The notes below the pieces were generated by a model. That model was not told the origin of the DNA. It saw nothing but the letters and a program-made list of their open reading frames with translations, and did not search any database. A stretch of DNA of 64,000 bases, from assembly GCF_013449685.1 (NCBI RefSeq), contig NZ_JACDSF010000066.1, positions 1-64,000 of the forward strand, written 5' to 3'. Each line of letters opens with the position of its first letter. Within the stretch, counting starts at the first letter, position 1. Positions 26,845 to 35,641 of the stretch are shown one piece after another. Made by a program: the position numbers and the translations under genes. Source of the DNA: Pectobacterium brasiliense. GTDB lineage: Bacteria; Pseudomonadota; Gammaproteobacteria; Enterobacterales; Enterobacteriaceae.

Positions 26845-27753
26845 TTAATTCCGCGGATTGAGGATGTCGCGCAGCGCATCCCCGACCAGATTGATCGCCA
26901 CAATCAGCAGCAGCAGCGTCAGCCCCGGAAAGAAGCTGATCCAGTAGTCGCCCGACATCAGGTATTCAAAACCGTTTGAGATCAGCAGCCCCAGCGACGG
27001 TTCCGTCACTGGCAGCCCGATCCCCAAAAACGAGAGCGTGGCTTCCAGCATGATGGCGTAGGCGATGCGCATCGTCGCTACCACGATCAGCGGTGCCAGA
27101 CAGTTCGGTAAAATATGGCGAAACAGGATGCGGCGGTTGGACAGTGCCATGCTGCGCGCCGCGTCCACGTAGCTGCGGCGACGTTCCACCAGCGCCGAAC
27201 CGCGAATCGTGCGTGCGTAGTAAGCCCACTGCGTTACCACCAGCGCCATGATGATCTTGTCGACCCCTTGCCCCAGCACCGCCAGTAGGATCAGTGCAAT
27301 CAGGATCGGCGGGAAGCTGAGCTGGATATCGACGATACGCATGATCGTGGCATCCGTTTTTCCACCGACGTAGGCGCTAATCAGCCCCAACGAGGCACCA
27401 ATCAGCAACGCAAGCACCGCACTGGAGAAACCCACTATCAGGCTGATGCGGGTGCCATACAGAATGGCGCTGAACAGGTCGCGCCCTTGATCGTCCGTCC
27501 CCAGCCAATACGTCATGCCCGCCATGCTCTGCGCACCCGGCGCGAGTCGGCCATCCATGATGTCGAGCTGCATCAGATCGTAGGGATTCTGCGGCGACAG
27601 CAGCGGGGCAAACAGCGCCAGCAGCACAAAAATTGCCAGCATGATCAGCCCGCACAGCGCCAGCCTATCGTTAATCAGCGCCATCATCACGCGCATCACC
27701 GGATGAGCGTTTTTTTGCACGGCAGCGGGCTGGTGTATCGTATTTCCCGTCAT
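26845..27753 (-). CDS. Opp/Dpp-type ABC permease (DppC-like)
   Basis: 302 residues, BPD_transp_1 fold with an OppC-type N-terminal helix. The EAA-type loop is VDAARSMALSNRRILFRHIL-PNCLAPLIVV. LGTDDQGRDLFSAILYGTRI is the standard DppC/OppC segment. It overlaps the second permease by 4 bp. It forms the channel with the DppB-like protein. Confidence 0.92.
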   Translation of the reverse strand: MTGNTIHQPAAVQKNAHPVMRVMMALINDRLALCGLIMLAIFVLLALFAPLLSPQNPYDLMQLDIMDGRLAPGAQSMAGMTYWLGTDDQGRDLFSAILYGTRISLIVGFSSAVLALLIGASLGLISAYVGGKTDATIMRIVDIQLSFPPILIALILLAVLGQGVDKIIMALVVTQWAYYARTIRGSALVERRRSYVDAARSMALSNRRILFRHILPNCLAPLIVVATMRIAYAIMLEATLSFLGIGLPVTEPSLGLLISNGFEYLMSGDYWISFFPGLTLLLLIVAINLVGDALRDILNPRN

Positions 27754-28727
27754 CCCTTGTCTCCTCCCAGCCGCACACGCGGATCGACCAGCACATACAG
27801 CAAATCGACCAGCAGGTTAATCACGCTGAACATCACGACGGTAATCATCAGATAAGCCAGGATGACAGGGCGGTCGAGCACGGCGATCGAGTCGATAATC
27901 AGCTTGCCCATGCCCGGCCAGGCATAAATGGTTTCCGTGACGACGGCGAATGCAATCAGCGATCCCAGCTCCAGCCCCAGCACGGTAATCAGTGGAATCA
28001 GCGTGTTGCGCAGCACATGCACCAGCACGATGCGGGTTTCTGACAGCCCTTTCGCACGAGCAAACTGTACATAGTCCTGTTGCAGACACTCCATCACCCC
28101 CGCGCGCATCAGGCGGATAACCAGCGAGATTTTAAACAACGCGAGGTTAAACGCAGGCAAGAGAAGATGTTCGAGACCATCGCGGGTCAGAAAGCTGAAT
28201 GGAATACCGAATAACTCATGCGTATCGCCCCGGCCAGAGGACGGCAGCCAGCCCAGCTTCACGCTGAACAGCATAATCATCACCAGCCCAATCCAGAACG
28301 TGGGTAGGCTAAAGCCGAGGATAGAGAAAGTCATGATGGATTTGGACACCGCGCTGTCCGGCTTCAGGCCAGCGTATATCCCCAGCGGAATACCGACAAC
28401 CAGCGCCATCACGAACGCCACCATCGCCAGTTCGAGCGTGGCGGGCATGCGCTGAAAAATGAGCGTCAGCGCGGGTTGGTTGAAGATAAACGAGTTGCCC
28501 ATGTCGCCCTGCAAGGCATTCCAGACAAACAGCCCGTACTGTTCCCAGACGGGTTTATCCAGACCAAAGGACTGAATCACCGCCAGCCGTTCCGCTGGCG
28601 TGGCCGTCGCACTCAACAGCATATCGACCGGATTACCGACCAGATAAACCCCCACAAACACCAGCACCGACATCACAGCCAGCGTCAGCAGCGTTTGTCC
28701 GATTCGGCTCAGCAGGTAGGCGACCAT
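27750..28727 (-). CDS. Opp/Dpp-type ABC permease (DppB-like)
   Basis: 325 residues with about six helices. DppB-type marks: MVAYLLSRIGQTLLTLAVMS at the start, VQFARAKGLSETRIVLVHVL as EAA loop, and AWPGMGKLIIDSIAVLDRPV. It overlaps the downstream permease by 4 bp and its start touches the nucleoside hydrolase stop. Confidence 0.92.
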   Translation of the reverse strand: MVAYLLSRIGQTLLTLAVMSVLVFVGVYLVGNPVDMLLSATATPAERLAVIQSFGLDKPVWEQYGLFVWNALQGDMGNSFIFNQPALTLIFQRMPATLELAMVAFVMALVVGIPLGIYAGLKPDSAVSKSIMTFSILGFSLPTFWIGLVMIMLFSVKLGWLPSSGRGDTHELFGIPFSFLTRDGLEHLLLPAFNLALFKISLVIRLMRAGVMECLQQDYVQFARAKGLSETRIVLVHVLRNTLIPLITVLGLELGSLIAFAVVTETIYAWPGMGKLIIDSIAVLDRPVILAYLMITVVMFSVINLLVDLLYVLVDPRVRLGGDKG

Positions 28728-29716
28728 CAGCGCTCCTCAGATCCATTGATTGCTTCAACATCATTTATTGCTTCAGAGCCATAGCGGCGCAGGCGATCGG
28801 CAATCAGCCCGAGGAATCCTTGTTCGTCGATTTCCCGCATGACCAGCGCATTCGCTGGCTCACCCAGCTTGTTATAAAAATCGGCAAACACGTAACCCAT
28901 GTTCTTACCGGAAATTTCCACCCCGACGCGAACGTGTTTTGACTTGAACAGCTCGGGCTTCAACAGCCACGCAATGACGGTTGCATCATGAATCGGTCCA
29001 CCTTCACGACCAAAACGCTCGACTTCGCTACGGTCAAACATGCGCAGCAGCGCGGCCATCGCCTTACCCGGCGCACCGCCGCTACGTGCGATGGCATCAA
29101 CCTGTTCTGTCTGAATCAGCGCCTGAAAGGTTACATCCAGCGGCATGATGACAATGGGAACACCGGAAGAAAAAACGATTTCCGCCGCATGGGGATCGGC
29201 ATAAACGTTAAAATCCGCCCACGGCACGCGATTCCCCATCGCGGTAAAGGCGCAGCTCATGGACACAATCTGTTTGATGCCGCGAGCGACATCAGGATGG
29301 AAGCACAGCGCCAACGCCAGATTCGTCAGCGGGCCAAGTGAACAAATGGTGATCGGGTTATTATCGGCCGCCGCCTGACGCGTCATCCGCACCAGAAAAT
29401 CAACGGCGTGTTCCTCTTCCGGCGACAGCGCGCTTTCTGGCACCCAGTCAGAGGAAAACTTGCCGATGTGCGCGTATTTACCGAAAACCTGATCGCGGAT
29501 GAGCGGGCGCGAAGCACCCGCAAAAATCGGCACATCGGTTCTGCCCGTCACCCCTACCACATTGCAGGCGTTCGGCAGCGTGGCGGCAAGCGGCACATTG
29601 CCTGCCACCACGGTAATCCCAAGCACGTCCAGCTCGGGCGACGCCAGTGCCAGCCAGATGGCTATCGCATCGTCGACGCCGGGATCGGTATCAATAATAA
29701 TGCGTTCTCGAACCAT
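28727..29716 (-). CDS. Inosine-uridine-type nucleoside hydrolase
   Basis: About 329 residues, IUNH family. It splits N-glycosidic bonds of nucleosides to base and ribose. The Ca-binding motif is IIIDTDPGVDDAIAI, with an additional ligand Asp in the C-terminal segment GGPIHDATVIAWLL. The start is ATG 29716 with AAGG 8 nt upstream; a GTG at 29725 is less likely. Its partner gene at 29718 is a second nucleoside hydrolase. Two hydrolases next to an ABC importer suggest uptake and breakdown of nucleosides, with purine or pyrimidine preference unknown. Confidence 0.88.
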   Translation of the reverse strand: MVRERIIIDTDPGVDDAIAIWLALASPELDVLGITVVAGNVPLAATLPNACNVVGVTGRTDVPIFAGASRPLIRDQVFGKYAHIGKFSSDWVPESALSPEEEHAVDFLVRMTRQAAADNNPITICSLGPLTNLALALCFHPDVARGIKQIVSMSCAFTAMGNRVPWADFNVYADPHAAEIVFSSGVPIVIMPLDVTFQALIQTEQVDAIARSGGAPGKAMAALLRMFDRSEVERFGREGGPIHDATVIAWLLKPELFKSKHVRVGVEISGKNMGYVFADFYNKLGEPANALVMREIDEQGFLGLIADRLRRYGSEAINDVEAINGSEER

Positions 29717-29717
29717 G

Positions 29718-30671
29718 TCAGACACCTTCTCTGTAGCGGCTCAATAGGTCGGCAAACAGCTCGACAACCTGTTTAGCATCCACCCCCGTAACCACATCGA
29801 CATTCGGCTGACGATCGGTTTTTCCGTACCAGTCGGCAACGGTCTGCCCCATGCACAGCTCGCTTTCCTGCTCAATGTAAACGCTGGCTTTTTCCGTCGT
29901 GAAGCAGTGCGGCGCCAGCACCCAGGCGATGACCAGCGGATCGTGCAGCGGGCCGCCGCGTGAGCCGTAGCGACGGATATCATTGCGATCCCAAAACGCC
30001 ATCATTTCACCCAACGGCGCGGAGATGCGTCCAGATAACGCAATGAAACGCGCCACTAATTCCGGCGTTAAAATCACCTGATGCGTGACATCCAGCGGTA
30101 GCGCGACGATAGCAATCGGCGAATCAAACACCACCTTGGCGGCCTGCGGATCGGCAATCATATTGAATTCAGACGTCAGGCTGCGGTTGCCCGCTTCGCG
30201 GTACGCGCCGCCCATCATCACGATGCGAGCAATTCCGTCGGCAATCTCGGGTGCCATACGCAGCGCCATCGCCACGTTGGTTAACGGCCCTAACGTACAG
30301 AGCGTGATCGGCGTGCCGTCAGCGATCGCCTGACGACACTGCTCAATGATAAAATTCACCGCATGTTTCGCGTCGGCCTGTTTTTGTGGCGCAGGCAGCA
30401 CCGTCTGACCCAGTCCGCTTTCGCCGTGAAACTGGCCATGAATAGGGTCACGCAACAGCGGCCGATGGCAGCCGGCGAAAACGGGGATATCCGTACGCTG
30501 ACCCAGTTCAACAATTTGCAGCGCATTATGCACCGTCTTGTCCAGCGACTGGTTACCGCACACCGTGCAGATACCGCGAATATCCAACTCTGGTGCCACA
30601 AATGCACTTAATAACGCAATCGCGTCATCTATCCCCGGATCACAATCAATAATAATAGGTAAAGCGCTCAT
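29718..30671 (-). CDS. Inosine-uridine-type nucleoside hydrolase, second copy
   Basis: 317 residues. IUNH family with PIIIDCDPGIDDAIALLSAF, GPLTNVAMALRMAP and GGPLHDPLVIAWVL. It is clearly a paralogue of 28727-29716 but well diverged, so each may have its own base preference. First hydrolase gene after the binding-protein gene; the gap to that gene (30672-30900) holds an 11-bp hairpin. Confidence 0.88.
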   Translation of the reverse strand: MSALPIIIDCDPGIDDAIALLSAFVAPELDIRGICTVCGNQSLDKTVHNALQIVELGQRTDIPVFAGCHRPLLRDPIHGQFHGESGLGQTVLPAPQKQADAKHAVNFIIEQCRQAIADGTPITLCTLGPLTNVAMALRMAPEIADGIARIVMMGGAYREAGNRSLTSEFNMIADPQAAKVVFDSPIAIVALPLDVTHQVILTPELVARFIALSGRISAPLGEMMAFWDRNDIRRYGSRGGPLHDPLVIAWVLAPHCFTTEKASVYIEQESELCMGQTVADWYGKTDRQPNVDVVTGVDAKQVVELFADLLSRYREGV

Positions 30672-30852
30672 CCTTCGATGATTCCTTTTCTCTTTTTAAT
30701 AGGTACTGCCGAACATCAAGGTGCAGAAAACCCCACACCTCTATATAGCGTGAAAAATAACAAAGCTATTAGGTGTTAAAGAGAATCGGGTGACACCAGA
30801 TAGGGAAAAACACCGCTAAATGTATTCACTCCGCTCTCCTTGTTACGGATAG

Positions 30853-30878
30853 ATAAGGGGTGAATACTCACCCCTTAT
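30853..30878. terminator. Hairpin between binding-protein and hydrolase genes
   Basis: ATAAGGGGTGA pairs with TCACCCCTTAT (11 bp, ATAC loop), 23 nt beyond the stop of the binding-protein gene. No T-tract on the minus strand. Such hairpins after binding-protein genes often raise expression of that gene over the rest of the operon. Confidence 0.6.
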
Positions 30879-30900
30879 TTGAATCATAAATGACAGGTGA

Positions 30901-32451
30901 CTATTTCGCAGAACGGACGAAGTACGGCAGCGTGTAGGCATCGGAACGGCCCACGTAGGTATACTGCTTTTTCATCGCCCAGGTGTTGGACAGGAACATC
31001 ACCGGAATCACACCCAGATCGTTCATGCCAATGTTCATCGCCTCAGCCAGCAGCGCACCACGTTTGGTTTCATCCAGCGTGACACGTGCTTCGTTCAGCG
31101 TTTTATCAAAGACAGGATTGGAATAGCGACCACGATTACCCTGTCCTGCATTGGGGCCAAAGGTTTCTAACAATGGCCCCAATACGCCAGAAGCTTCCCC
31201 GGTTTCAATCGCGGCCCCGCCCATAATCAAACTGAATTCGAGACGGGACGCACGTGAGAAGTACACACTGCCGGGCATCGTAACCACCTCGGTTTTGATA
31301 CCAGCCCGTGTGAACATTTGGCCAATGGCCTGAGCAATTTTAGAATCATTAGGATAACGATCGTTCGACGCGTGGAAGGTCAGCGTGAAGCCGTCGGGGT
31401 AACCCGCCGCCGCCAGTTCCTGTTTGGCTTTATCCGGATTATAAACCGGCGCAGGAATGGAAGCGGAATAGCCTAGGTACCCCTTCGGTACAAGCTGAGA
31501 GGCAACAACAGCCTGCCCCTCCATCACACGGTCAACGATTGCCTGGCGATTAATAGCTAAAGACATCGCCTGGCGTACTTCTTTTTTTAGTAATGGGTTT
31601 TTACCATCAGGACCTTTGGCGAACGGTGATTCCTCTCGCTGCTGGTCCATGTGAAGGTAAATAACACGATTCCCTGGTGTTGAAATCGTTTTTAACTGCG
31701 GATTTTTTTCAATATTACTGCTATCGGCTGTTGGAACGTTTTCAATCATGTCCACATCACCGGATAATACGGCTGCTACACGTGCACTACTGTTTTTAAA
31801 TACACGGACAGTAACGTTGTCCCACTCTGCTTTTCCTCCCCAGTAATCGTCATTTCGAACAAGGACTACCCGGTCGTCCGGCACCCAGGAAACAAATTTG
31901 AATGGCCCTGTACCAATCACATCTTTTCCTGAATTCAACGTTTCCGTTGGGACGTTCTCAAGTCGAGCAGGCAAAATGGAAACTCGACTTAAATTATTCA
32001 GCAGCAGCGGCGAAGCCTCTTTTGTCTTAATCCGCACCGTTAGTGGATTTACTTCTATTACCTCAGCAATGTCGCTGACGTAAGGTGCATAAGAGCTAGG
32101 GCTGTTTTTCGATGCCAGCGCAACACGCTTGATGCTGGCAATCACATCTTTAGCCGTAAAATCACTGCCGTCGTGAAACTTAACGCCAGGACGCAATGCA
32201 AATTCCCACGTCTTGTCGTCAATCACTTTCCAACTGGTTGCCAGGGCAGATGCAATCTGCTGTTTTTCATCCTGTACAACCAAACCGTCAAAAATATTGC
32301 GCGCCATTGCGCTATTCGCCCCACTCACATAAAACTGTGGATCCATTGATGTGGTGGAGGAAGCCAAACCGATATTCAGGTCCGCGCTATAAACCAAAGG
32401 TGAAGATGAAAATAAAACGGTAAACAATAACGCCAGCGTTGATTTCTTCAT
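30901..32451 (-). CDS. ABC transporter substrate-binding protein (family 5, Opp/Dpp type)
   Basis: Periplasmic binding protein of 516 residues with a signal peptide (MKKSTLALLFTVLFSSSPLV, cleavage near VYS-AD). SBP_bac_5 segments are LRPGVKFHDGSDFTAKDV and QAMSLAINRQAIVDRVMEGQ. It probably captures the substrate for the permeases at 26845-28727. Located at the head of the operon and divergent from a LysR regulator. Ligand unknown; the neighbouring nucleoside hydrolases point to a nucleoside. Confidence 0.9.
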   Translation of the reverse strand: MKKSTLALLFTVLFSSSPLVYSADLNIGLASSTTSMDPQFYVSGANSAMARNIFDGLVVQDEKQQIASALATSWKVIDDKTWEFALRPGVKFHDGSDFTAKDVIASIKRVALASKNSPSSYAPYVSDIAEVIEVNPLTVRIKTKEASPLLLNNLSRVSILPARLENVPTETLNSGKDVIGTGPFKFVSWVPDDRVVLVRNDDYWGGKAEWDNVTVRVFKNSSARVAAVLSGDVDMIENVPTADSSNIEKNPQLKTISTPGNRVIYLHMDQQREESPFAKGPDGKNPLLKKEVRQAMSLAINRQAIVDRVMEGQAVVASQLVPKGYLGYSASIPAPVYNPDKAKQELAAAGYPDGFTLTFHASNDRYPNDSKIAQAIGQMFTRAGIKTEVVTMPGSVYFSRASRLEFSLIMGGAAIETGEASGVLGPLLETFGPNAGQGNRGRYSNPVFDKTLNEARVTLDETKRGALLAEAMNIGMNDLGVIPVMFLSNTWAMKKQYTYVGRSDAYTLPYFVRSAK

Positions 32452-32593
32452 TCACTAACCCTCTATTCCATGATTGATTACTAGTGAAGTGTATTAAATC
32501 TTATGATTGTCAGTCTATGCGCGAGATTGGATAATGAAAAATTGCATTTTGTGTTAAATTGATAACTAAATGTTATGTTTTAAGGTGACGAGC

Positions 32594-33490
32594 ATGCGTA
32601 TCAATCCCCGCCAGGTTGAAGCCTTTCATAAAGTCATCCTCACTGGAGGCATCACCGCTGCCGCAAACATGATGTACATCACCCAGCCCGCGGTCAGCCG
32701 ACTCATTAAGGACTTTGAAGACGCACTGAACCTTAAGCTGTTCGATAGGGACGGGCGCGGCCTGGTTCCACGCGCGGAGGCGATGAAGCTGTATCGCGAA
32801 GTCGAGCGTCTTTATCTGGGGTTGGATCACATCGGGATGATTGCGGATGAAATTCGCCATGCCAAGGGCAGCGTGCTGCGCATCGCCGCCGTTCAGGCGC
32901 TCTCGTTTCTTTGTTCAGATCAGGTTCTCCCTACCTTACTCAAGAAATACCCCGATCTTTCCCTGTTTTTAGACATAGAAAGCAGTAGCCATATTACGAG
33001 CGCCATTTCTGAAAATCAGTATGACGTCGGCTTTATTTTTGGCCAGCCGGGCATCAAAGGGCTGGAAGCTGAACCACTGGCGGACGCCAGTGCTGTCGCG
33101 GTGTTAGCGGTGGATCACCCTCTTGCCACGGCGGATGAAATTACGCTTGCCGACCTGGCCAGTACGCGCGCTATTCTGCCGGGAAGAACCACACCACTGC
33201 GGGCGCAGCTTGATATCTCCTCCAGAAAAGAGCAGATCTATCTGCATAACCCCATCGAAACCTCAATGGCTAACTGCTGCGTGCTGGCATCAAGAAACGT
33301 TGGCATCGGCGTGGTGGACTTTATTACCGCCCTGAACAGCCCTTCGCCGGTTATCGTTAAGCCTTTCAATCCTGATATAAAAATGGCGTATTGCGCGGTT
33401 TATCCCCCGCAAATTCCCCGCAGCCAGGTGGTGAATCACATCACTCAGGTTATGAAAGAAAAAATAGCGAGCAGTCTGGAATTAAAATAA
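32594..33490 (+). CDS. LysR-family transcriptional regulator
   Basis: About 298 residues. The winged helix is MRINPRQVEAFHKVILTGGI-TAAANMMYITQPAVSRLIKD (about 1-40), followed by the LysR substrate domain. The start is ATG 32594 with AAGGTG upstream; an in-frame start at 32570 exists. It is divergent from the nucleoside-type ABC operon and is the likely regulator of it. Confidence 0.88.
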   Translation: MRINPRQVEAFHKVILTGGITAAANMMYITQPAVSRLIKDFEDALNLKLFDRDGRGLVPRAEAMKLYREVERLYLGLDHIGMIADEIRHAKGSVLRIAAVQALSFLCSDQVLPTLLKKYPDLSLFLDIESSSHITSAISENQYDVGFIFGQPGIKGLEAEPLADASAVAVLAVDHPLATADEITLADLASTRAILPGRTTPLRAQLDISSRKEQIYLHNPIETSMANCCVLASRNVGIGVVDFITALNSPSPVIVKPFNPDIKMAYCAVYPPQIPRSQVVNHITQVMKEKIASSLELK

Positions 33491-33587
33491 TTTCCAGCCA
33501 AAGCCGTTATTTTTATTAATGTATTTATTGAATAATGACTGCTGGGGAGTGGATTTATAAAAATAAAAAGCGGAGTTATTATTTTAA

Positions 33588-33615
33588 GTAAAAATAGCCA
33601 TCATTGATGGCTATT
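33588..33615 (-). terminator. Terminator after yidA
   Basis: On the minus strand AATAGCCATC pairs with GATGGCTATT around a 3-nt loop and runs into TTTTTAC, 20 nt beyond the yidA stop. Confidence 0.85.
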
Positions 33616-33634
33616 CGGCGTTATATATTTCTAA

Positions 33635-34450
33635 TCAGGCATTCAGCACAAATTTCTCAATCGCATAAGCGACGCCGTCTTCCATGTTGGTTTTGGTGAC
33701 GAACTGGCTGGCTTCTTTCACTTCGTCGATGGCATTGCCCATCGCGACGCCAATACCCGCATAGCGAATCATCGCCAGATCGTTCTGCTGGTCGCCCAGC
33801 GTCATGACGCTTTCGCGTGGAATGCCGAGGTGCTCCGCCAGCATCTTCACGCCTTCACCTTTGTTAACGCGCTTATCCAGAATTTCCAGATAGTATTCGG
33901 CGCTCTTCATGATGGTATAGCGTTCAAAGGCTTCCGGTGGCAACTGGCTGATGGCGCGATCCAAGATCTCAGGCTCATCAATCATCATCACTTTCGGGAA
34001 CGTCAGGCTGCGATCCATTTCCTCTACCGCACGATACTTCAATGGCATCCCGGTCAGGTGAGATTCGTGGATGGTGTAAGGGCTGATGTCTTTATTGGCG
34101 GTATAGACGAAATTGAAGTCCAGCGCGTGGAAATGGACGCCCAGTTTGCAGGCCAGTGCTTCGAAATAGAGATAATCATCGAAGCTCAGCGCCGTTTGCG
34201 CCACACAGTCGCCATTGACCGTACGCTGTACCAGCGCACCGTTATTGGTGATGCAGTAACAGCCTTCCTGCTGCAAATCCAACTCCATCAGGTAGCGTTC
34301 CACGCCGATGTAGGGGCGACCGGTAGCCAGCACAACTTGCACGCCTTTCTCTCTGGCAGCGGTAATCGCGGCTTTTACCGCAGGTGAAATTTGATTTTGG
34401 GGCGTCAGCAACGTCCCGTCCATATCAATCGCGATCAGTTTTACAGACAT
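33635..34450 (-). CDS. yidA: HAD sugar phosphatase YidA
   Basis: Cof-type HAD phosphatase, 271 residues (E. coli YidA 270). The nucleophile motif is LIAIDMDGTLL (D9, D11), with motif II in LATGRP, Lys in KGEGVK and motif IV in MTLGDQQNDLAM. It dephosphorylates sugar phosphates such as erythrose 4-phosphate. In E. coli it sits next to gyrB; here some 12 kb of accessory genes lie in between. Confidence 0.95.
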   Translation of the reverse strand: MSVKLIAIDMDGTLLTPQNQISPAVKAAITAAREKGVQVVLATGRPYIGVERYLMELDLQQEGCYCITNNGALVQRTVNGDCVAQTALSFDDYLYFEALACKLGVHFHALDFNFVYTANKDISPYTIHESHLTGMPLKYRAVEEMDRSLTFPKVMMIDEPEILDRAISQLPPEAFERYTIMKSAEYYLEILDKRVNKGEGVKMLAEHLGIPRESVMTLGDQQNDLAMIRYAGIGVAMGNAIDEVKEASQFVTKTNMEDGVAYAIEKFVLNA

Positions 34451-34452
34451 AG

Positions 34453-34539
<87 letters not shown>

Positions 34540-34550
34540 GACATGCAACG

Positions 34551-34577
34551 TAAAAAGCCGTGCAGTTAAGCACGGCT
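34551..34577 (-). terminator. Terminator (minus strand) upstream of yidA
   Basis: AGCCGTGC pairs with GCACGGCT (8 bp, 6-nt loop); read on the minus strand it ends in TTTTTA. It probably ends transcription from the lipase-immunity operon. Confidence 0.7.
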
Positions 34578-34690
34578 TAGATCATTAACAAATCTACTTA
34601 TCGAGCGAAAACGGTGGTCATGGGATAGAAGAGTAAAGCGTCCGCGCCAGGGGAAAAAACATCAGAAACGTTTTTGAACGCCGCTTACAG

Positions 34691-34713
34691 GGAGCGTTCA
34701 GAATTCTGTGTCA
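34691..34713 (-). mobile_element. Candidate terminal repeat remnant of an IS256-type element
   Basis: The sequence GGAGCGTTCAGAATTCTGTG followed by TCA lies about 12 nt beyond the transposase remnant stop. It resembles a terminal inverted repeat by position and by its internal palindrome GAATTC. No second end was found, so the call is weak. Confidence 0.35.
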
Positions 34714-34724
34714 CGGTAAAATCA

Positions 34725-34940
34725 TTACAACACAATCACGTTATTCACTCGCCCACCAAAGTAAATGGCTAACTGCGACAATGTCGAATTACAGTCCTGA
34801 AGCAGCATTGTCCACTTCTCCTGCACATCCATCAGCCACAGATAAAGCTGTTTTAGCAGGTTATTTTCGTTCGAGAAGGCTCCTTTGGTTTTCGTCAGCT
34901 TACGGAACTGCCGGAGCCCATCTACACCACCAGAGCACAT
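34725..34940 (-). pseudogene. C-terminal remnant of an IS256-family transposase
   Basis: A 71-codon open stretch whose last 58 residues look like the end of IS256-type (MULE) transposases: RKLTKTKGAFSNENNLLKQL, then EKWTM and TLSQLAIYFGGRV. An intact transposase is about 400 residues, so only the C-terminus survives; the N-terminal part is cut off at the start of the neighbouring lipoprotein gene. It is a trace of a transposition event beside the lipase and immunity genes. Confidence 0.6.
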
Positions 34941-35641
34941 TACCTCACAGGCTGTTGGTCTGTTTTAGGCTGGTTGGCGCGGTAGGCATCCATGATCGGT
35001 GCCCAGTCCATACCTAATGGGACAGGGTGCTGTTTAAACAGCTCGCCGTACTCTTTGTCGAAATCATCAATGCCGTATTGTCTTGCTACAGGTACCTTTT
35101 TATCATACCAATCATCGGTGACCTCTTCGGCAATGCCACGGGCAAGCAAGAGGTCTGGTTTGACAAGTAGCCTATCGGCTTTCAATAGCACCTCATAATA
35201 ACCGCCGGGGGCCAGACCAAAATAGAGCCAGCTACGTTGGTCAGTGCGTTCGCCAACCTGATAACGCTGTTGCATTTGCTGGGCTAGGTCTGTGGGTAAA
35301 CTCACCGTAATACGGTACCGCTTACGATCATAGAAAGAAACCATCTCTATCGAAGCCTTATCAGGGACGGGAACACCCTCGGTAGGTAACCCGCCCCCTC
35401 CTGCCCAATAGTAACGTTTGTCTGTGATCCGATCACTCAGCAGCCCACCCGCTCCACCGCCCGCCTCACGATCGGCGTAAATAAGTTTTCCACCACGATA
35501 AAATTCCGTTCGCGTATTGTTAGTGATATCAATATTGCTGCCCGTACCATAACTCCAGTTAACCGGAGTTCTGACATGTGGACTTGAGCAAGCGGTCAGC
35601 GAAATGCATAGCCCCACAACCATAATCAAATACCTGAACAT
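34940..35641 (-). CDS. DUF2931-like lipoprotein, probable immunity protein
   Basis: About 233 residues. A signal peptide ends in the lipobox SLTACSS (Cys at about residue 18), so the protein is anchored in the outer or inner membrane facing the periplasm. The middle part (YFGLAPGGYYEVLLKADRLL) is seen in DUF2931 proteins. The start ATG 35641 overlaps the stop of the lipase gene, and GGAGG lies 4 nt upstream. Coupled translation with the Tle1-like gene and periplasmic lipoprotein location fit a T6SS lipase immunity protein; this is inference from context. Confidence 0.7.
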   Translation of the reverse strand: MFRYLIMVVGLCISLTACSSPHVRTPVNWSYGTGSNIDITNNTRTEFYRGGKLIYADREAGGGAGGLLSDRITDKRYYWAGGGGLPTEGVPVPDKASIEMVSFYDRKRYRITVSLPTDLAQQMQQRYQVGERTDQRSWLYFGLAPGGYYEVLLKADRLLVKPDLLLARGIAEEVTDDWYDKKVPVARQYGIDDFDKEYGELFKQHPVPLGMDWAPIMDAYRANQPKTDQQPVR

